Origin: Bryobacterales bacterium
GTDB lineage: Bacteria > Acidobacteriota > Terriglobia > Bryobacterales > Bryobacteraceae
Direction: 5' to 3'
Length of the DNA stretch: 8,475 nucleotides
Assembly: GCA_003164075.1 (NCBI GenBank)
Contig: PLRZ01000150.1
Coordinates: 2,460 to 10,934 of the forward strand
Notes under the pieces: generated by a model
What the model saw: only the letters and a program-made list of their open reading frames with translations
What the model was told of the DNA's origin: nothing
Databases searched by the model: none
Made by a program: the position numbers and the translations under genes
Shown here: positions 6,528 to 8,475 of the stretch, piece by piece
Layout of the letters: every line of letters begins with the position of its first letter
How positions within the stretch are numbered: position 1 is the first letter of the stretch

Positions 6528-7586
6528 ATGAATTCTAGTCCGGGACTTGGGGTGGTATTTCACTGGTTGGGCGGCCTCGCTTCAGGCAGTTTCTACGTGC
6601 CGTATCGCGCCGTCAAGCGCTGGTCGTGGGAGACGTATTGGCTGGTGGGGGGCTTCTTCAGTTGGATCATTGCCCCCTGGGTGATGGGTCTGCTCATGAC
6701 CAACGACCTGGCCGGCGTACTGCGTCAAGCGCCCGTCGCGACACTCCACTGGTGCTTTTTCTGGGGCGTGCTGTGGGGCTTCGGCGGCCTCACGTTCGGC
6801 CTCACCATGCGCTACCTGGGGATGTCGCTGGGGATGGCCATGGTGCTGGGATACTGCGCCGCTTTCGGCACGCTCATGCCGCCCATTTTCGACGGCGTCT
6901 TTATGACCCACGTGGTGGGCACCACGTCGGGGCGCGTGATTCTGTTGGGCGTCGCGGTCTGCATGGCGGGCATCGCGATTGCGGGCCGCGCCGGCATGTC
7001 CAAGGAACGGGAGATGTCCGCCGAGCAGAAGCAGGAGGTGATCAAGGAGTTCAATCTCAAGAAGGGCGTCCTGGTGGCCACCTTCTCGGGTGTGATGAGC
7101 GCCTGCTTCTCCTACGGTCTGCGCGCGGGCGACCCCATCAAGGCGCTGGCGCTGGCGCACGGCACTACCACTCTGTGGCAGGGACTGCCGGTGCTGATCC
7201 CGGTGCTGTTAGGCGGCTTTACTACGAACTTCGTCTGGTGCGCGATACTGAACGTGCGCAATCGCAGCGGGCATGAATATTTCAGCGCGCGCAAGAGCCA
7301 GGCGCCCATGCTGCCCAATTATCTTTTCAGCGCGCTGGCCGGCGTCACGTGGTATTTTCAGTTTTTCTTCTACACCATGGGCGAGACGCAGATGGGCGTC
7401 TACAAATTCTCCAGTTGGACGCTGCACATGGCGAGCATCATCGTCTTCAGCAGTCTCTGGGGCATCGGCCTGCACGAATGGCGCGGCGTCAGCCGGCGGA
7501 CTAAGGGATTGCTGACGCTCAGTATTTTCGTGCTGGTGCTCTCCACGATGGTGGTCGGATTCGGGAACTATCTGGGGACGAAGTAG
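6528..7586 (+). CDS. rhaT: L-rhamnose/H+ symporter family (RhaT) membrane carrier
   Basis: This 352-residue inner-membrane protein resembles E. coli RhaT (344 residues) over its whole length. The N-terminal segment GGLASGSFYVPYRAVKRWSW (15-34), the following ETYWLVGG, and LTMRYLGMSLG are family hallmarks. So are the central FNLKKG and the WYFQFFFYTMGE tract in the C-terminal half. About ten membrane helices can be traced, with a cytoplasmic charged loop (SKEREMSAEQKQE) near the middle. The usual role is proton-coupled L-rhamnose uptake, but no rhamnose isomerase, kinase or regulator is nearby, so the substrate may differ in this lineage. ATG 6528 is preceded by GGTGG (6516-6520) at good spacing. 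A TACAAT -10-like box lies at 6496-6501 without a clear -35. It appears to be transcribed alone. Confidence 0.9.
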   Translation: MNSSPGLGVVFHWLGGLASGSFYVPYRAVKRWSWETYWLVGGFFSWIIAPWVMGLLMTNDLAGVLRQAPVATLHWCFFWGVLWGFGGLTFGLTMRYLGMSLGMAMVLGYCAAFGTLMPPIFDGVFMTHVVGTTSGRVILLGVAVCMAGIAIAGRAGMSKEREMSAEQKQEVIKEFNLKKGVLVATFSGVMSACFSYGLRAGDPIKALALAHGTTTLWQGLPVLIPVLLGGFTTNFVWCAILNVRNRSGHEYFSARKSQAPMLPNYLFSALAGVTWYFQFFFYTMGETQMGVYKFSSWTLHMASIIVFSSLWGIGLHEWRGVSRRTKGLLTLSIFVLVLSTMVVGFGNYLGTK

Positions 7587-7679
7587 GGGGGCCTGCGAGT
7601 TTAGGGGCGTCGGGCGAAGATGGCATTCAGCGGATCGCCGCAATCGAGAGTTGCCGGCAAATTTTACTTGCGCGAAAAT

Positions 7680-7760
7680 GGTCGCGCTGGAAGGCCCGGG
7701 AAAGATACCGGGCGGCCAGGGCCGGCAAGCAGCAACGGAACGGGCAAAGCCGGCGCGACC
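7680..7760 (+). ncRNA. Possible structured RNA (or complex terminator) between convergent genes
   Basis: An 11-bp stem pairs 7680-7690 with 7750-7760 (one G-U pair). It encloses a 6-bp hairpin GCCCGG/CCGGGC (7694-7699 with 7708-7713) with an 8-base loop GAAAGATA. A segment CAGGGCCGGCAAGCAGCA (7717-7734) looks partly like the signal-recognition-particle RNA core. A competing stem, GCGCGA (7670-7675) with TCGCGC (7682-7687), would exclude the outer stem. No family could be assigned. The region may simply be GC-rich terminator structure for rhaT and the facing gene. Confidence 0.25.
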
Positions 7761-7827
7761 GGGAGCGCGTCAAAAGCCGGAAACCGCCCGAGCCAGAGGC
7801 AGTTCACGAGGGCGCGCGGGTGCACAC

Positions 7828-8475
7828 CTACCTCACCAGCGCGTTGAAAAACATCTTGAACGTGAGGTAACTCTGCGCGCGATACTGCGGGCGCATGCCG
7901 AAAAGCACCGCATGGCCCGCGCCAAGCGGCGCGTCCACCACAGCGGCGCGCCCGGCGATCACTTTCTCGCCTACCAGCCAACCGGACGCCAGCACGCCGC
8001 TCTCGGGATAACGCGCCACTACCGGCAACTGCGTCTCCCACGCCGGGCTGTGCTCGATCCACCCGGCGATCTCCGCCGGAACCCCGTAGGCCAGCGGACT
8101 GTGCGTGTCCACGCGCATATTCAGCAGCGAGCCCGGGCAGTAGTAGACCTCGGACTGCTCGCGCGCCGGCGTGACCGCGCGGGCCGCCACGCCCAGCCGC
8201 GCTATGGCGTACTCCGAGGCGCCGTTCAGGAACACCAGGCTGCCGCCGGCATTGGCGAACTCTTTCAGCGCCGCCGCGCCCGCGGTCCCCAGGCCTCCAA
8301 CGTATTCCTCCGGCATGGCGTCGCGATTGAAGCCGTTCTGCATGCTGCTGGCCGTCTGGTCGGCGAAGATAATCGCGTCGAACCGCTGCCGCAGCCCGCC
8401 GCGCTGAATGTCGGCGTTGCGCAGACCCGTGTATGCGAAGCCGAAATTCTCCAGCAGCCAGCGCGTCCAGCCTTC
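7828..8475 (-). CDS. M14 zinc-carboxypeptidase-like protein, C-terminal part (5' end beyond right edge)
   Basis: The frame is open from the window edge, giving 215 residues before TAG at 7828-7830. The first residues, EGWTRWLLENFGFAYTGLRN, then FDAIIFADQ and EEYVGGLGTAGAAALKEFANAGGSLVFLN, match the domain that follows the catalytic part of large exported M14 peptidase-like proteins common in Acidobacteriota. This domain has an alpha/beta, glutamine-amidotransferase-like look. Further supporting tracts are YYCPGSLLNM, the SPLAYGVP segment and the closing LTFKMFFNALVR. The zinc-binding HxxE and distal His, if present, lie outside the window, so catalytic activity cannot be judged. An internal ATG at 8343 is not the real start, because homology continues upstream of it. 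It faces rhaT, with 241 bases between the two stops. Confidence 0.75.
   Translation of the reverse strand, partial: EGWTRWLLENFGFAYTGLRNADIQRGGLRQRFDAIIFADQTASSMQNGFNRDAMPEEYVGGLGTAGAAALKEFANAGGSLVFLNGASEYAIARLGVAARAVTPAREQSEVYYCPGSLLNMRVDTHSPLAYGVPAEIAGWIEHSPAWETQLPVVARYPESGVLASGWLVGEKVIAGRAAVVDAPLGAGHAVLFGMRPQYRAQSYLTFKMFFNALVR

Noticed and set aside
7714..7738. Signal-recognition-particle RNA (ffs) gene
   Set aside because: CAGGGCCGGCAAGCAGCA resembles the SRP core, but the GGAA tetraloop is replaced by GGCA, the closing base pair is a mismatch, and the flanks do not form the long helix expected on both sides. It is kept only as part of an unassigned structured region.
7620..7847. 75-codon plus-strand frame after rhaT
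   Set aside because: It has a low-complexity Gly/Ser/Arg translation, overlaps the end of the opposing gene, and has no ribosome binding site or homology signal.

Overview
The window is GC-rich bacterial chromosome. It most resembles the Acidobacteriota, in particular the Solibacter/Bryobacter type. That is an inference from gene content: a Tat-exported Gfo/Idh/MocA oxidoreductase, a c-type cytochrome with an Arg/Gly-rich linker, an M14-peptidase-like C-terminal domain, a RhaT-family carrier and a small CxCxxCxxC protein. No rRNA or other marker is present to prove it.

Layout, left to right. (1) 1-625, minus: 5' part of an exported diheme cytochrome c, running off the left edge. (2) 780-2153, plus: a Tat-signal Gfo/Idh/MocA oxidoreductase, divergent from the cytochrome. 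(3) 2158-2259: a perfect 35-bp inverted repeat whose arms are themselves hairpin-like, resembling a REP/BIME element and probably terminating the oxidoreductase transcript. (4) 2270-4728, plus: a good sigma70-type promoter, then purC, cvpA, a small Fis-type DNA-binding protein and an HAD phosphatase (gph-like). These genes overlap by 4 nt and 1 nt and then have a 6-nt gap, so this is one operon tying purine synthesis to a membrane protein, a regulator and a housekeeping phosphatase. (5) A hairpin at 4745-4786 separates this operon from a convergent small zinc-ribbon-like gene (4808-5092, minus) with its own promoter near 5217-5245. (6) 5246-5542: largely non-coding, ending in an 11-bp perfect inverted repeat that looks like an operator. 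(7) 5543-6266, plus: a UPF0175 antitoxin and DUF3368/PIN toxin pair overlapping by 8 nt. (8) 6528-7586, plus: a RhaT-like sugar/proton symporter. (9) 7587-7827: non-coding, with a strong potential RNA fold at 7680-7760. (10) 7828-8475, minus: C-terminal part of an M14-type zinc-carboxypeptidase-like protein, running off the right edge.

Most of the window is ordinary housekeeping and accessory content. The items most worth a second look are the nested inverted repeat at 2158-2259, the toxin-antitoxin module with its putative operator, the small Cys-cluster protein, and the foldable stretch between the two convergent genes at the right end. I did not find convincing evidence of a wholly new multi-gene system.
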